Below, in pieces: positions 8,055 to 17,383 of a stretch of 64,000 nucleotides of DNA. Where the stretch lies: assembly GCA_964473155.1 (NCBI GenBank), contig CAYYNT010000013.1, positions 1-64,000 of the forward strand, written 5' to 3'. The position numbers and the translations under genes were made by a program. The notes below the pieces were generated by a model. It was not told where the DNA came from, searched no databases, and saw nothing but the letters and a program-made list of their open reading frames with translations. The stretch is from JAJFUG01 sp964473155. GTDB taxonomy: Bacteria; Gemmatimonadota; Glassbacteria; GWA2-58-10. Each line of letters starts with the position of its first letter. The stretch's first letter is position 1.

Positions 8055-9146
8055 ATGAGAAACCTGGTGCATTCACTGTTGTTTGGCTTTTGCCTGACAG
8101 CCGGAATCAGCGCGGTTATGGCCCAGTCATATGTCGATGTGCCGGTGAATACGGAAAAGGCGTTCAGCACGGTCCAGGGAGTGACCGGGCTGGCCACTGC
8201 GTTCGGCTCTCCCGAGGAGTATTATGCGGTCCTGCGCATCGCGCCTCTTACGCCGGGAGTGAGATACGAGGCAACTTTGACATATGATGCCGGGACGGAT
8301 ATCGGATACAGTTATTCGGTGGTGGATGGCAGTCCGTTCGGCCAGGACTGGGCCTCGTTCGTGGGGATTGGAACCGGCACGGGCACGCGCGAGCTGCCCG
8401 GCAAGCAGGAAAAAGTGCTTTTCACTGTCGATCCGCAGAGTACGTCTAATACCCTTTATCTCGTGTTGCGCACTAACAAACCGTTCAATTGCCGTTACGG
8501 TGTCAGCGACCGTCTCACGGGCGTCAACCCGAATTCACAGGACCGCTGGGGCTATTACTACGTGTCGGACTACGATGCCGATGACCGGGTGCCGCCTATC
8601 CTGCTCAAGCGCGGGGCCGCAGCGGCGGTGACGGCGCAGCCTCCGCAGCCGCAGGGAAACTGGATCGAGATTCCGGTCAACACGGATAAAACTGTCACTA
8701 CGGTCCAGGGAACAAAGGACCTGGCCTCGGCTTTCGGCTCGGCCGAGGATTATACTGTTGTGCTGCGCATTGCACCGCTCCGGCCGGGTGTCAGGTACGA
8801 GGCCACCCTGACTTACGATGCCGGGACGGATATTGGTTACGCCTACTCGGTGGTGGATGGCAGCCCGTTCGGAGGGGGCTGGAGCTCGTTTATCGGGATA
8901 GGGACAGGCACTGGAACACGCGAGCTGAAAGACAAGCAGGAGAAGATACTTTTCACCGTGGACCCGAAAAGCACCTCCAGCGCTATTTATTTACCCTTGC
9001 GCTCGAACAAGCCGTTCACCTTCCGTTTTGGCGTGAGCGACAAGCTCAGCGGGGTCACTCCGAACTCCCAGGACCGCTGGGGCTATTATTACGTGTCGGA
9101 TTACGACGCCGATGACAGGGTGCCGCCTATACTGCTGCAAAGGTGA
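8055..9146 (+). CDS. Secreted protein made of two tandem near-identical domains, unknown function
   Basis: I do not recognise this family. The 363-residue product has a signal peptide (residues 1-24, ending VMAQ) and two tandem copies of an approximately 160-residue unit, at about 26-186 and 203-363, joined by an Ala/Pro/Gln-rich linker. Both copies share VRYEATLTYDAGTDIGY, SVVDGSPFG, GIGTGTGTREL and NSQDRWGYYYVSDYDADD, followed by RVPPILL. The many Gly, Thr, Tyr and Asp residues suggest an extracellular beta-rich domain, perhaps binding carbohydrate or calcium. ATG 8055 follows GGAGG with good spacing. The high identity between halves suggests a recent duplication. It lies just upstream of a Gld-like ABC operon, but a hairpin separates them. 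Confidence 0.78.
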   Translation: MRNLVHSLLFGFCLTAGISAVMAQSYVDVPVNTEKAFSTVQGVTGLATAFGSPEEYYAVLRIAPLTPGVRYEATLTYDAGTDIGYSYSVVDGSPFGQDWASFVGIGTGTGTRELPGKQEKVLFTVDPQSTSNTLYLVLRTNKPFNCRYGVSDRLTGVNPNSQDRWGYYYVSDYDADDRVPPILLKRGAAAAVTAQPPQPQGNWIEIPVNTDKTVTTVQGTKDLASAFGSAEDYTVVLRIAPLRPGVRYEATLTYDAGTDIGYAYSVVDGSPFGGGWSSFIGIGTGTGTRELKDKQEKILFTVDPKSTSSAIYLPLRSNKPFTFRFGVSDKLSGVTPNSQDRWGYYYVSDYDADDRVPPILLQR

Positions 9147-9215
9147 GTAATAAAAACAGATGACGGCAGCTTAAGCCGCTTGAACTGTGATTTTGAATAA
9201 ATACCTTAATCCGCC

Positions 9216-9235
9216 CCGGGCGCATTTGCGCCCGG
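9216..9235. repeat. CCGGGCGC/GCGCCCGG intergenic hairpin, copy 1
   Basis: A perfect 8 bp stem with an ATTT loop lies between the duplicated secreted protein and the ABC operon. The same stem recurs at 27943-27968. No T tract follows, so it is not a standard terminator. Confidence 0.5.
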
Positions 9236-9272
9236 CAAAACCGCTAACCGTATCAGCGATGAACTGCGAGCC

Positions 9273-10214
9273 ATGATCAAGGTAGATGGACTGACCAAGT
9301 ATTATGGGGCCACGCTGGCGGTGGACTCGGTGTCGTTCGAGGTGCAGCGGGGAGAAGTCGTGGGGTTCCTGGGGCCCAACGGGGCCGGCAAGACCACCAC
9401 GATGCGCATGATCACCTGCTATCTCAAGCCGAGCGCCGGAAGCGTGAACGTGGCGGGCTACGACATCCAGGAGTCGCCCCTCGAGGTGCGCCGCCGGATC
9501 GGCTACCTGCCCGAGAACTGCCCGCTGTACCCCGAGATGAACGTGCTGGATTACCTGAACTACATCGCCGAACTGCGTCAGGCGCCCAAGTCACAGCGCC
9601 AGAATCAGGTGCGGCGGATGGTCGAGCTGACCGGGCTGGGCTCGGTGACGCACAAGGATATCGGCGAACTGTCCAAGGGCTACCGTCAGCGGGTGGGGCT
9701 GGCCCAGGCCATGGTGCACGAGCCGGATATCCTGGTGCTGGATGAGCCGACCAGCGGTCTCGACCCGAACCAGATAATCGAGATACGCCAGCTCATACGG
9801 GATATCGGCCGTGAAAAGACAATCATTTTAAGCACGCATATCCTGCCCGAGGTGAGCGCCACCTGCGGCCGTGTCCTGATTATCAGCAACGCGCGCCTGG
9901 TGGCGAGCGGCACGCCGGAGGAACTGGCCGCCTCCTCCAGCGGCGCCGAGGTGCTGCACGCGGTGCTCAAGGGGCCCGAAGACGAGGTTTACGCCACGCT
10001 GCGCGAGGCGGATTTCATCTCCTCGTTCCGCCGGGTCGAGGGCGACGCCGCTGAATCGGCGCAGGGCTGGCTGGCGCTGGAAATCAACAGCCAGTCGGGC
10101 GACATTCGCGACCGTCTGTTCCGCCTGGTGGTAGACAAGGGCTGGTTGCTGCGCGAAATGCACCGCGAGCGGATGAGCCTTGAAGAGGTGTTCACCCGTA
10201 TCACCACCGCCTGA
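9273..10214 (+). CDS. ABC transporter ATP-binding protein, GldA-like
   Basis: The 313-residue ATPase has Walker A GPNGAGKTT, the signature LSKGYRQRVGLAQAM, Walker B DILVLDEPTSGLD and the switch His in ILSTH. The C-terminal 90 residues are the extension typical of ABC-2 type ATPases. With the downstream permease, ABC_transp_aux protein and DUF4340 protein it matches the Gld-type operon (gldA/gldFG-like) of Bacteroidetes and many other bacteria. In gliding Bacteroidetes these genes are linked to motility; elsewhere the role is unknown. It is the first gene of a four-gene operon. The symbol is left blank because gliding cannot be inferred. Confidence 0.92.
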   Translation: MIKVDGLTKYYGATLAVDSVSFEVQRGEVVGFLGPNGAGKTTTMRMITCYLKPSAGSVNVAGYDIQESPLEVRRRIGYLPENCPLYPEMNVLDYLNYIAELRQAPKSQRQNQVRRMVELTGLGSVTHKDIGELSKGYRQRVGLAQAMVHEPDILVLDEPTSGLDPNQIIEIRQLIRDIGREKTIILSTHILPEVSATCGRVLIISNARLVASGTPEELAASSSGAEVLHAVLKGPEDEVYATLREADFISSFRRVEGDAAESAQGWLALEINSQSGDIRDRLFRLVVDKGWLLREMHRERMSLEEVFTRITTA

Positions 10215-10269
10215 GGCGCTGTCCGCCGGGCGAATATGCCTAACGTTACAACAGACAGGTGAACTTACA

Positions 10270-10989
10270 ATGTTCAACAATGCGTTTGCCGTGGCGAGGA
10301 AGGAGTTCCGGAGTTATTTCGACTCTCCCATCGCCTACATTTTCATCACGGCTTTTCTTCTGCTGGTGAATTTCCTTTTCTTCTGGACATTTTTCGTGGC
10401 CGGACAGGCCGACATGCGTCCTTTCTTCGGCTTCATGCCTTTTGTCTTCCTGTTCTTCGTCCCCTCGATCACCATGCGACTGTGGGCCGAGGAGCGTAAG
10501 ATGGGGACGCTGGAGGTGCTGCTCACCCTGCCGGTGCGGGAGAGAGATGTCGTGCTGGGCAAGTTCATGTCCAGCTTTCTGTTCCTGGCTCTGATGCTGG
10601 CGCTGACATTCAACGTGCCGCTGATGGTCGGGGCGCTGGGCGAGCCGGACTGGGGGCAGATAATCTGCGGCTACCTGGGCGCCCTGCTTCTTGGGGCGAG
10701 CTACCTTTCCATCGGACTTTTCGCCTCGGCGCTCAGCGAGAACCAGATCATCGCTTTCATCCTGGCCATCGTTATCGGCGTGGCCCTGCTGATCGTGGGC
10801 GAGTGGTTTTTCCTGATGCTCCTGCCCGACTTCCTGGTGCCGGTGCTCGAACACCTGGGCCTGGCCACGCATTTCGAGAGCATGGGCCGCGGGGTGATCG
10901 ACAGCCGCGACATAGTCTACTACTTTTCGATAATCGGGGTATTCCTCTACCTCAACGTCAATGTCGTAGAGAACCGGAGCTGGGTCTGA
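10270..10989 (+). CDS. ABC-2 type permease, GldF-like
   Basis: The 239-residue product has about six transmembrane segments, including YIFITAFLLLVNFLFFW, FMPFVFLFFVPSI and IIAFILAIVIGVALLIV, and the cytoplasmic AEERKMGTLEVLLTLPV stretch typical of ABC-2 permeases of the NosY/GldF kind. ATG 10270 fits the usual N-terminus (MFNNAFAVARKEFRSYF) of these proteins; an upstream in-frame start would overlap the ATPase gene. It should form the channel powered by the ATPase at 9273. Confidence 0.9.
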   Translation: MFNNAFAVARKEFRSYFDSPIAYIFITAFLLLVNFLFFWTFFVAGQADMRPFFGFMPFVFLFFVPSITMRLWAEERKMGTLEVLLTLPVRERDVVLGKFMSSFLFLALMLALTFNVPLMVGALGEPDWGQIICGYLGALLLGASYLSIGLFASALSENQIIAFILAIVIGVALLIVGEWFFLMLLPDFLVPVLEHLGLATHFESMGRGVIDSRDIVYYFSIIGVFLYLNVNVVENRSWV

Positions 10990-11022
10990 ACGCCCGGCCT
11001 AAGCCAACGCAAGGGTTGGAAC

Positions 11023-12579
11023 ATGAGCGCCAAGAAACCTGTTGACAAGCTTTCCAACGCCGCCTATGTCGCCATAATAATCGGCATTGTGGCGGTGCTG
11101 AACCTTCTGGGCGTCCGGTTCTTCGGGCGGCTGGACCTGACCGGGAACAAGCTCTACTCGGTGAGCCCGGTGACAAAGGACATCCTGCGCGAACTGGACG
11201 ATGTCGTATCGGTGAAGGCATATTTTTCGAAGAAACTGCCGGTGCAGCTCTCCCGTCTGCCGGGCGAGGTGGATGACCTGCTCAAGGAGTATGAGGTCTA
11301 CTCCGGCGGCAATATCAAATATGAGAGGATAGACCCGGCGGATGACGAGTCCCTGCAGCAGCGGTTGAGCGGCATGGGAGTAAACCCGGTCACCATGACC
11401 ATCATCGAGAAAGACGAGCGCCAGCAGATTAACGGCTGGCTGGCGATTGTGGTCAGTTACGGCGATAAGAACGAAGTCATCCCGGTGGTGCAGAACACCA
11501 GCGACCTGGAGTATGACCTGACAAGCCGGATATTCCGGGTCACGACAACACCCGACCATATCGGGTTCGTCACCAGTTTTACCAGACACAACACGGGAGG
11601 CGATTACGGCGCGTTCGCCCAGGAGCTGACCAAGCTGCATGATATTCAGCCGGTGGATCTCAACGGCGGCATGCCGGTCCCGGACTCGCTGCGCGCGGTG
11701 ATTTTCGCCGGTCCGGCAGACTCCGTGCCGGATTACGTGCAGTACGCCCTGGACCAGTATGTGATGCGCGGCGGCAAGCTGATCTGCCTGATCGACGATA
11801 TAAGGGTGGATGACAGCCGCGGCCAGCCGTATCCGATAGAGGTGAACCACGGGATGGGGCGCGTGCTTTTGAGCTGGGGTTTCAATATGGGCCATGATAT
11901 TGTCCAGGACCCCAAGTCGCACTCGCCGCAGCAGGTGAATCAGGGAATATTCACTTTCAACCGTCCCAACCCGTTCTTCCCGCACGTGGTAAAAAAACAG
12001 CTTGGCGAGCACCCGGTGGTGGGCCGTCTTTCCGAGATGACCTTCCCGTGGGCCGGCTCGATCGCGGAACCAACCCCCACGGACAGTTCGGTGCATTATG
12101 CGGTGCTGGCCTGGAGCAGCGACGCCGCCACCAGCCACCGCCCGCCGTCTTATCAGCCGGCAGGCGCGGGACGGCGTCTGCCGCTGGCCATACTCGGCTC
12201 CGGGCGTTTCCGGAGCGCTTTCGCCGGAGCGGTGACCGGCGTTGGAGCGGCCAGCCCGCCATACGTGGCGGAAAGCCCGTCAGCGAGCAGCATCCTGGTG
12301 GTGGGCAATTCCAATTTCCTGGAGAACCGCTACCTCTATCCCGGCAACCTCGAGTTCATGCTCAACGCGGTGGATTTCATGTCCATCGGCGACAGGCTGA
12401 TCTCTATCCGCACGCGCCCGACCACCGACCGTCCGCTGAAAAGCCTGAGCGGCGAGATGAAGAATTTCCTGCGGCTGCTCAACATTGTGGGCGTGCCGCT
12501 TCTGGTGATCCTGTTCGGCATGATGCGTTTCTACCTGAAGCGCCGGGACAAGGCCGTGCGCGCCCGGATGAATGGATGA
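11023..12579 (+). CDS. ABC_transp_aux family protein, GldG-like
   Basis: The 518-residue product has one N-terminal transmembrane helix (VAIIIGIVAVLNLLGV), a large presumably periplasmic domain and a C-terminal helix (LLNIVGVPLLVILFGMM) followed by a basic tail. LTGNKLYSVSPVTKDILREL after the first helix is the hallmark of the ABC-type auxiliary (GldG) family. The large domain probably contacts an extracytoplasmic partner of the permease. It starts 33 bp after the permease gene and continues the operon. Confidence 0.87.
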   Translation: MSAKKPVDKLSNAAYVAIIIGIVAVLNLLGVRFFGRLDLTGNKLYSVSPVTKDILRELDDVVSVKAYFSKKLPVQLSRLPGEVDDLLKEYEVYSGGNIKYERIDPADDESLQQRLSGMGVNPVTMTIIEKDERQQINGWLAIVVSYGDKNEVIPVVQNTSDLEYDLTSRIFRVTTTPDHIGFVTSFTRHNTGGDYGAFAQELTKLHDIQPVDLNGGMPVPDSLRAVIFAGPADSVPDYVQYALDQYVMRGGKLICLIDDIRVDDSRGQPYPIEVNHGMGRVLLSWGFNMGHDIVQDPKSHSPQQVNQGIFTFNRPNPFFPHVVKKQLGEHPVVGRLSEMTFPWAGSIAEPTPTDSSVHYAVLAWSSDAATSHRPPSYQPAGAGRRLPLAILGSGRFRSAFAGAVTGVGAASPPYVAESPSASSILVVGNSNFLENRYLYPGNLEFMLNAVDFMSIGDRLISIRTRPTTDRPLKSLSGEMKNFLRLLNIVGVPLLVILFGMMRFYLKRRDKAVRARMNG

Positions 12580-12645
12580 GCCGCGCCGCCTCTGCGCCGG
12601 ATGCCGCGCGGGCGGCCAACATGAACCTTAACCGCGAACCGTACG

Positions 12646-13626
12646 ATGAAACTGCTTAAGCCTTTGCTAATACTGATCGGCCTTCTGGCTGTGTGGGCCA
12701 TCGTGCATTTCACTTCCGCCCGCCCCGACCGTCCGGATGAATCGGATGTTTTCAGCGTGCGTATAGACACGGCGGCGGTAAGCCGGATCGAGGTTTCGCG
12801 CGCCTCGGGCCAGCTCGTGCTCTTGCGCGACCAGGGCGCCTGGAGCGTGAGGACCCCGGCCGGTCTCCGCCCGGCAGAAAAGGACCAGATCGCCTCGGCC
12901 CTGAATACTCTGAATTCCATTGAAACCACGAACCTGGTGAGCCATAATCCGGAGAAGCAGGCCGAGTACCAGGTGGATGAGTCCGGCGGAACAAGGGTCA
13001 AAGTGTTCGGGGCTGGAGATGCCCTGCTTTGCGACTTGGTGATAGGACGGATCGGCGGGTTCGACCAGCGTATGATGTACAGCCAGCAGTCGTTCAATCC
13101 GCAGGATTTCTACACTTTCATGCGCCGGGCGGACAGTCCGCGGGTTTACAAGGTGCAGGGATTCTTCGGGGCGATGATGGGCACCGAGGCCGAGCAGTGG
13201 CGCGACCATACCCTGATGTCATTCGAGCCGGGGCTGGCGCGGAGGATAGAGCTGGTGTTCCCGGACACCCGGGCCGAGTTGACCGCCGATTCGCTGCGTG
13301 GCTGGACTCTGGCCGGTGGAGCTGCGCCGGACAGCCAGCTCGTGCAGCAGATGGTTTCCACCCTGGCCACGCTGCGCGCCGGAGGTTTCGTGGACTCGCT
13401 CCCGCCAGCCGACACGCTGGGTCTGACTCCTCCACAGTTTACGGTGCGGGTGCAACTGGCGGATGGATCGAGCCAGGCGCTGGAGGTGGGAAAAGAGACC
13501 GCGGACAACCTGTTTTTCTGCCGTGTTCCGGGGAAGGAGCAGGTTTACACCCTGGCCCGCTACCGTGTGGACCAGGTGCGCAAGCGTCCAGAGGAGATTA
13601 TTGCGGGGGCGGGGAAAACGCAGTGA
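12646..13626 (+). CDS. DUF4340 domain-containing protein
   Basis: The 326-residue product has one N-terminal membrane anchor (LLILIGLLAVWAIVHF) and an extracytoplasmic domain of the DUF4340 type, with repeated beta segments such as VSRIEVSRASGQLVLLRDQG and FTVRVQLADGSSQALEVG. DUF4340 proteins commonly close operons encoding Gld-like ABC transporters, as here. Its role is unknown; it may be a periplasmic partner of the GldG-like subunit. A strong palindromic terminator follows at 13674. Confidence 0.85.
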   Translation: MKLLKPLLILIGLLAVWAIVHFTSARPDRPDESDVFSVRIDTAAVSRIEVSRASGQLVLLRDQGAWSVRTPAGLRPAEKDQIASALNTLNSIETTNLVSHNPEKQAEYQVDESGGTRVKVFGAGDALLCDLVIGRIGGFDQRMMYSQQSFNPQDFYTFMRRADSPRVYKVQGFFGAMMGTEAEQWRDHTLMSFEPGLARRIELVFPDTRAELTADSLRGWTLAGGAAPDSQLVQQMVSTLATLRAGGFVDSLPPADTLGLTPPQFTVRVQLADGSSQALEVGKETADNLFFCRVPGKEQVYTLARYRVDQVRKRPEEIIAGAGKTQ

Positions 13627-13673
13627 TTGACGAGTAATGGTAACCGGAATCGGTTTGCTTGAAGCTTTTTGCG

Positions 13674-13698
13674 GGGCACGGCATGCCGTGCCCTTTTT
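13674..13698 (+). terminator. Palindromic terminator of the ABC operon (solo repeat palindrome)
   Basis: GGGCACGGCATGCCGTGCCC (13674-13693) is a perfect 20 bp palindrome followed by TTTTT. It closely matches the core palindrome of the interspersed elements at 237, 20028 and 27967. Confidence 0.75.
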
Positions 13699-13699
13699 A

Positions 13700-13730
13700 T
13701 TGATTTTGTATTACAAAAAGTTGATATAAA
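13700..13730 (+). promoter_or_regulatory. Possible sigma-70 promoter for corA
   Basis: TTGATT (13700-13705) and GATATA (13723-13728) are 17 bp apart in an AT-rich stretch just after the terminator and about 70 bp before corA. The match is only moderate. Confidence 0.35.
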
Positions 13731-13796
13731 AGCAAGGCAGGAGTTACAATACATACAAAACCTTGAATCTAAAAAGTACAGTAAACGGAGGTCCGC

Positions 13797-14864
13797 ATGG
13801 TCTCTCGACTGATCCAGAAAATTTCCCGCACCAAAAACCTGGCTCCCGGCTCGCTGGTCCTGGTGGGCGAGCAGAAAGACTGGTCCGCCGTAATCCGCGT
13901 GATGGAGTACGATGAGCGCGAGGTGGAGGAAAAGGAGATCAAAAGCGTCGAGGAATGCGAGCGGTTCTATAATACGGAGCGGGTCACCTGGCTTTCGGTG
14001 GAGGGGCTGCACGACCTGAAAGCCGTGGAACAGACCGGCAAGTGCTTCCATATCGACCCCCTGGTGCTGGAGGACATCGTCAACACCGGCCAGCGGCCCA
14101 AAATGGAGGATTTCGACACTCACCTGTTCGTTGTGCTCAAGGCGTTGCGTTTCAATCTGGACCGCGGCGAGGTGGCGGCGGACCAGGTGGCGGTGGTGTT
14201 CACCAGCCGGGAGGTGATCACGTTCCAAGAGGAGCGCGGCGGCCTGTTCGATCACCTGCGGGAGCGCATCCGCCGCAGCAAGGGCAAGCTGCGCCGCATG
14301 GGCACGGACTACCTGGCCTACGCCCTGATAGACACGGTGGTGGATAATTATTTCGGCGTGCTGGAGGAGATCGGCGAACGGATCGAGTTCCTGGAAGATG
14401 AACTCGTTTCGGACCCGGATGAATACACCCTGCGCGAGATATACCGTCTGAAGCGCGAGGTTATTTTCCTGCGCAAGACGGTCTGGCCGCTGCGCGAGCT
14501 GGTGGCTGCGCTCTGCCGCCGTGACAGCAATCTGATTAAAGACACCACCGTGCCTTACCTGAGGGACACCTACGACCACACCGTGCAGGTGATAGAAACC
14601 ATCGAAACATTCCGTGACGTGCTCTCCGGGATGCTGGACATGTATATGTCCAGCCTGTCCAACAAAATGAACGCCGTGATGAAAGTGCTGACCGTGATCG
14701 CCACGCTGTTCATGCCGCTGACATTTATCGCCGGGGTGTACGGGATGAATTTCCGTTACATGCCCGAACTGGAATGGAACTGGGGTTATGCGTTCGCCCT
14801 GGCGCTGATGGCGTCGGTGGCCGGGATAATGCTCGTGTATTTCCGGCGCAAGGACTGGCTGTAA
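13797..14864 (+). CDS. corA: CorA family magnesium/cobalt transporter
   Basis: The 355-residue protein has the CorA layout: a large acidic cytoplasmic N-terminal domain, the long stalk helix, and two C-terminal transmembrane helices, the first ending in the signature YGMNFRYMPELEW. The cytoplasmic tail is short and basic (RRKDWL). CorA pentamers admit Mg2+ (and Co2+ or Ni2+) through the inner membrane. ATG 13797 follows GGAGG. It is a single-gene unit between two palindromic terminators. Confidence 0.93.
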   Translation: MVSRLIQKISRTKNLAPGSLVLVGEQKDWSAVIRVMEYDEREVEEKEIKSVEECERFYNTERVTWLSVEGLHDLKAVEQTGKCFHIDPLVLEDIVNTGQRPKMEDFDTHLFVVLKALRFNLDRGEVAADQVAVVFTSREVITFQEERGGLFDHLRERIRRSKGKLRRMGTDYLAYALIDTVVDNYFGVLEEIGERIEFLEDELVSDPDEYTLREIYRLKREVIFLRKTVWPLRELVAALCRRDSNLIKDTTVPYLRDTYDHTVQVIETIETFRDVLSGMLDMYMSSLSNKMNAVMKVLTVIATLFMPLTFIAGVYGMNFRYMPELEWNWGYAFALALMASVAGIMLVYFRRKDWL

Positions 14865-14887
14865 AAAAACAGACGGGTATAAGTTAC

Positions 14888-14912
14888 AAAAAGGGCACGG
14901 CGCGCCGTGCCC
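14888..14912 (-). terminator. Terminator of the cytochrome operon (solo repeat palindrome)
   Basis: GGGCACGGCGCGCCGTGCCC (14893-14912) read on the minus strand is followed by TTTTT, 38 bp after the stop of the tetraheme cytochrome gene. The palindrome is identical to the core of repeat copies A and B. It lies between convergent genes and may also act on corA. Confidence 0.7.
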
Positions 14913-14949
14913 CTCGTAAGGATTTGTTACAGGGTAAACAATCTGTCTG

Positions 14950-15318
14950 TCACTGCTTGTGGCACTCGTCGCACTTGCGCGGTCCCACCTCCATTTTCTG
15001 GTGGCAGTTCAGGCAGTTCTTGTGCAACGCCACTTTCAGCTCCTCCACCTCCACCATGTTGATTTCCTTGCTGTGGCAGTGATCGCAGGACTCCACATGG
15101 TGGCACTCGATGCACTCCAGCCCGTAACCCTGTACATGGGTCTCGTGGTCGAACACTATCTGCGTGCCGCCCTTGTACTGGGTCTGAAATACGTGGATTT
15201 TCGGCTGTTCCCTGACCTTGGCGTCGATATCGTAGTTCAGGCGCATGTTCGCGCGGATCAGCACGACATTCGCCGCCGCCATCAGCACAAATCCGATAAG
15301 AAGCAGCCTCTTCACCAT
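14950..15318 (-). CDS. Membrane-anchored tetraheme cytochrome c (c3/c7-like)
   Basis: The 122-residue protein has an N-terminal hydrophobic anchor or signal (LLLIGFVLMAAANVVLI) and four CXXCH motifs (CIECH, CDHCH, CLNCH, CDECH) in a short, His-rich chain, as in class III or c7-type cytochromes. It should carry electrons in the periplasm. ATG 15318 follows GAGGT; a longer frame would overlap the HybB-like gene. It is the last gene of a minus-strand operon with HybB- and HybA-like proteins, so it probably exchanges electrons with that membrane module. Confidence 0.85.
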   Translation of the reverse strand: MVKRLLLIGFVLMAAANVVLIRANMRLNYDIDAKVREQPKIHVFQTQYKGGTQIVFDHETHVQGYGLECIECHHVESCDHCHSKEINMVEVEELKVALHKNCLNCHQKMEVGPRKCDECHKQ

Positions 15319-15346
15319 CTGTACCTCGCTCGATCGATTGTAATGG

Positions 15347-16495
15347 TTACGCCCCGGCCTGCTCCCCGTTATCTTCCTCGGGGAAGATCGGCAGGTATTT
15401 GGCGCAGAGGATAAAAACAATGAACCCGCCCGTGACCAGATACAGCGAAAGCCATATCTCTGACCAGGAGGGAAAATAGCTGAACCCGGCCGAACGGGCC
15501 ATGCCGACCAGGCTGACATTGAGCCGGTTGGCCAGCACGGCCAGCACGGTCGAAAGGCCCGAAATGAAAAGCACGGCGGGCCGCATGCGGTTGCGGAACG
15601 ACAGAATCAGGACCAGCGGCAGGATGAACAGGCCGATTTCGATCATGAAGGCCCAGCTTTCCACCGAGCCGTCAAAAACAACGGAAAGCGGCACGCGCGA
15701 CCAGAGGTCCTGCAGCCGGACCACCAGATGCAGCATCAGCGCCACGACCATGAACTGGCCCAGGTCGACCAGTATCCTTGTCTCAAGGCTTTTGCGGAAC
15801 AGGAAGCTGGAGATGTAGCTTTCGACTATCACCATCGCGAACCCGACTGTCACCGCGCTGAGGAAGAAATGCAGCGGCAGAAGGGGAGAGTACCAGATCG
15901 GGTGCAGCTTGCTCGGTACAATCAGGAACATCGTACCGAGCGAGCTTTGATGAAGTGTGGACAGGAGCACCCCCGCGATGACTATCGGCAGGGTGAAGGT
16001 GTGAATCAGGCGCAGCATTTTCTGCGACCCCAGTTTTTCGAGCACCACCGGGCTGAATTCAAGAGCTAACACGGTGGAATAGAGCATCACGCACCAGGCC
16101 ACCTCGAACATCACCGAGCGCGGGTTCCACATGATCAGCGGATGCCATATGTTCCAGGGCTTGCCTATGTCGTAAAGGAGGCCGAGGCTCACCAGGATAT
16201 AGCCGAGGAAAGCGGTCAGCACGGTAGGCCGCACCACGCTGCGGTAACGCTCGAAATTCAGAAGGTGCACTGTCCCGGTCAGCACGAATCCACCGGCCGC
16301 CAGAGCCACCCCCCCAAGAACGTCAAATCCGATCCAGAAACCCCACGGCTGATGATCGTTCAAAGCCGTGACCGCGCCGAGACCACTGAAAAAACGAATG
16401 AATGTCAGCACCGTTCCGATAACGAGAACCAGAAGCATCGCCGGAAGCAGCACGTGACGGCCCTTGACATCCAGGATACGGAGGAGTTCTCTCAC
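15347..16495 (-). CDS. HybB/NrfD-family membrane quinone-interacting subunit
   Basis: The 382-residue product has about ten transmembrane segments and matches the HybB/NrfD/PsrC family, which passes electrons between an iron-sulfur subunit and the quinone pool. The segment HQPWGFWIGFDVLGGVALAAGG and later LLYDIGKPWNIWHPLIMWNP are typical of HybB. It overlaps the upstream ferredoxin gene by 4 bp, so the two are co-translated. No Ni-Fe hydrogenase or molybdoenzyme subunit accompanies it; the partner is probably one of the nearby multiheme cytochromes. Confidence 0.9.
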   Translation of the reverse strand: MRELLRILDVKGRHVLLPAMLLVLVIGTVLTFIRFFSGLGAVTALNDHQPWGFWIGFDVLGGVALAAGGFVLTGTVHLLNFERYRSVVRPTVLTAFLGYILVSLGLLYDIGKPWNIWHPLIMWNPRSVMFEVAWCVMLYSTVLALEFSPVVLEKLGSQKMLRLIHTFTLPIVIAGVLLSTLHQSSLGTMFLIVPSKLHPIWYSPLLPLHFFLSAVTVGFAMVIVESYISSFLFRKSLETRILVDLGQFMVVALMLHLVVRLQDLWSRVPLSVVFDGSVESWAFMIEIGLFILPLVLILSFRNRMRPAVLFISGLSTVLAVLANRLNVSLVGMARSAGFSYFPSWSEIWLSLYLVTGGFIVFILCAKYLPIFPEEDNGEQAGA

Positions 16496-17274
16496 TTTAC
16501 ACCCTCCTTCCCGTTCCCGGCCGGCTTGCCTGAAACGTCGTGTTCACCGCTCTGTTCCAGTTGGATGCGCCGGTTGATAATCCAGCTTATTCCGCCCAGG
16601 AGCACGCCGCCGGTCACCACGATGCCGGGTATACGGCTGAGAACGGCCCAGGTGAGAGTGGGAAGCGGTTCATCACCCAGTTTCATCGGGAAACCGAGCT
16701 GCTCGAACGGCACGCTGGAAAGCATCAGCACGCTCGCGCCGCCGGCGTCTTTCTCGCCGTAGACATAATTGACATAGCGCTCCGGTTTGTTGGCAATCCG
16801 CGCATGCGCTATCTCAAGCAGATGACTGCGTCTGCCCATCCTGGTCGCACCCATCGGGCAAACCCAGGCGCAGGCGGCCTCCCCCCCCGCGGCAACCCGG
16901 CTGTGGCAGAAAATGCATTTCTCGATCACCGGGGCGGCCGAATCCCAGTGGTAACGCGGCACTCCGAACGGACAGGCCATCATGCAGTAGCGGCAGCCCA
17001 TGCATTTGTCCGGATCGTACAACACTGGGCCGGAGGGGCTTTTTGTCAGGGCGGCCACGGGGCAGACCGATACACAGGTAGGCTCCAGGCAGTGCATGCA
17101 CATCTTGCGGTAGTACATCTGATCGTGCTTCAGCACCACCGTGTAATTGGCCGCCGAAAGGTCGGCGGCGTCCGGCTCGCCCTCGAGCCCGTTCTCCTGA
17201 CGGCAGGCCTGAACGCATTCGCCGCAGCCGATACACTCGGTGAAATCGATCAGAATACCGAGCGGTTCATCCAT
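16492..17274 (-). CDS. HybA-like 4Fe-4S ferredoxin with C-terminal membrane helix
   Basis: The 260-residue protein carries four cysteine groups for [4Fe-4S] clusters: CIGCGECVQAC, MCMHCLEPTCVSVCP, CMGCRYCMMACPFGVP and CIFC with CAWVCP. A C-terminal transmembrane helix (IPGIVVTGGVLLGGISWII) anchors it, as in HybA. Unlike typical HybA there is no obvious N-terminal Tat signal (it starts MDEPLGILIDF), so the side of the membrane is uncertain. It is the first gene of the operon with HybB- and cytochrome-type genes, 110 bp after a strong promoter. Confidence 0.88.
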   Translation of the reverse strand: MDEPLGILIDFTECIGCGECVQACRQENGLEGEPDAADLSAANYTVVLKHDQMYYRKMCMHCLEPTCVSVCPVAALTKSPSGPVLYDPDKCMGCRYCMMACPFGVPRYHWDSAAPVIEKCIFCHSRVAAGGEAACAWVCPMGATRMGRRSHLLEIAHARIANKPERYVNYVYGEKDAGGASVLMLSSVPFEQLGFPMKLGDEPLPTLTWAVLSRIPGIVVTGGVLLGGISWIINRRIQLEQSGEHDVSGKPAGNGKEGVK

Positions 17275-17383
17275 GGGCGCTCCTTAAAGCATGGTTGGTG
17301 GATATATGTAAAGCTCTGTTTTCATAAGGAGTAAGTTAAACCTCTTCCTCTGGCGCGTCTTCCGGGACCGGATTCTGCTCCAG

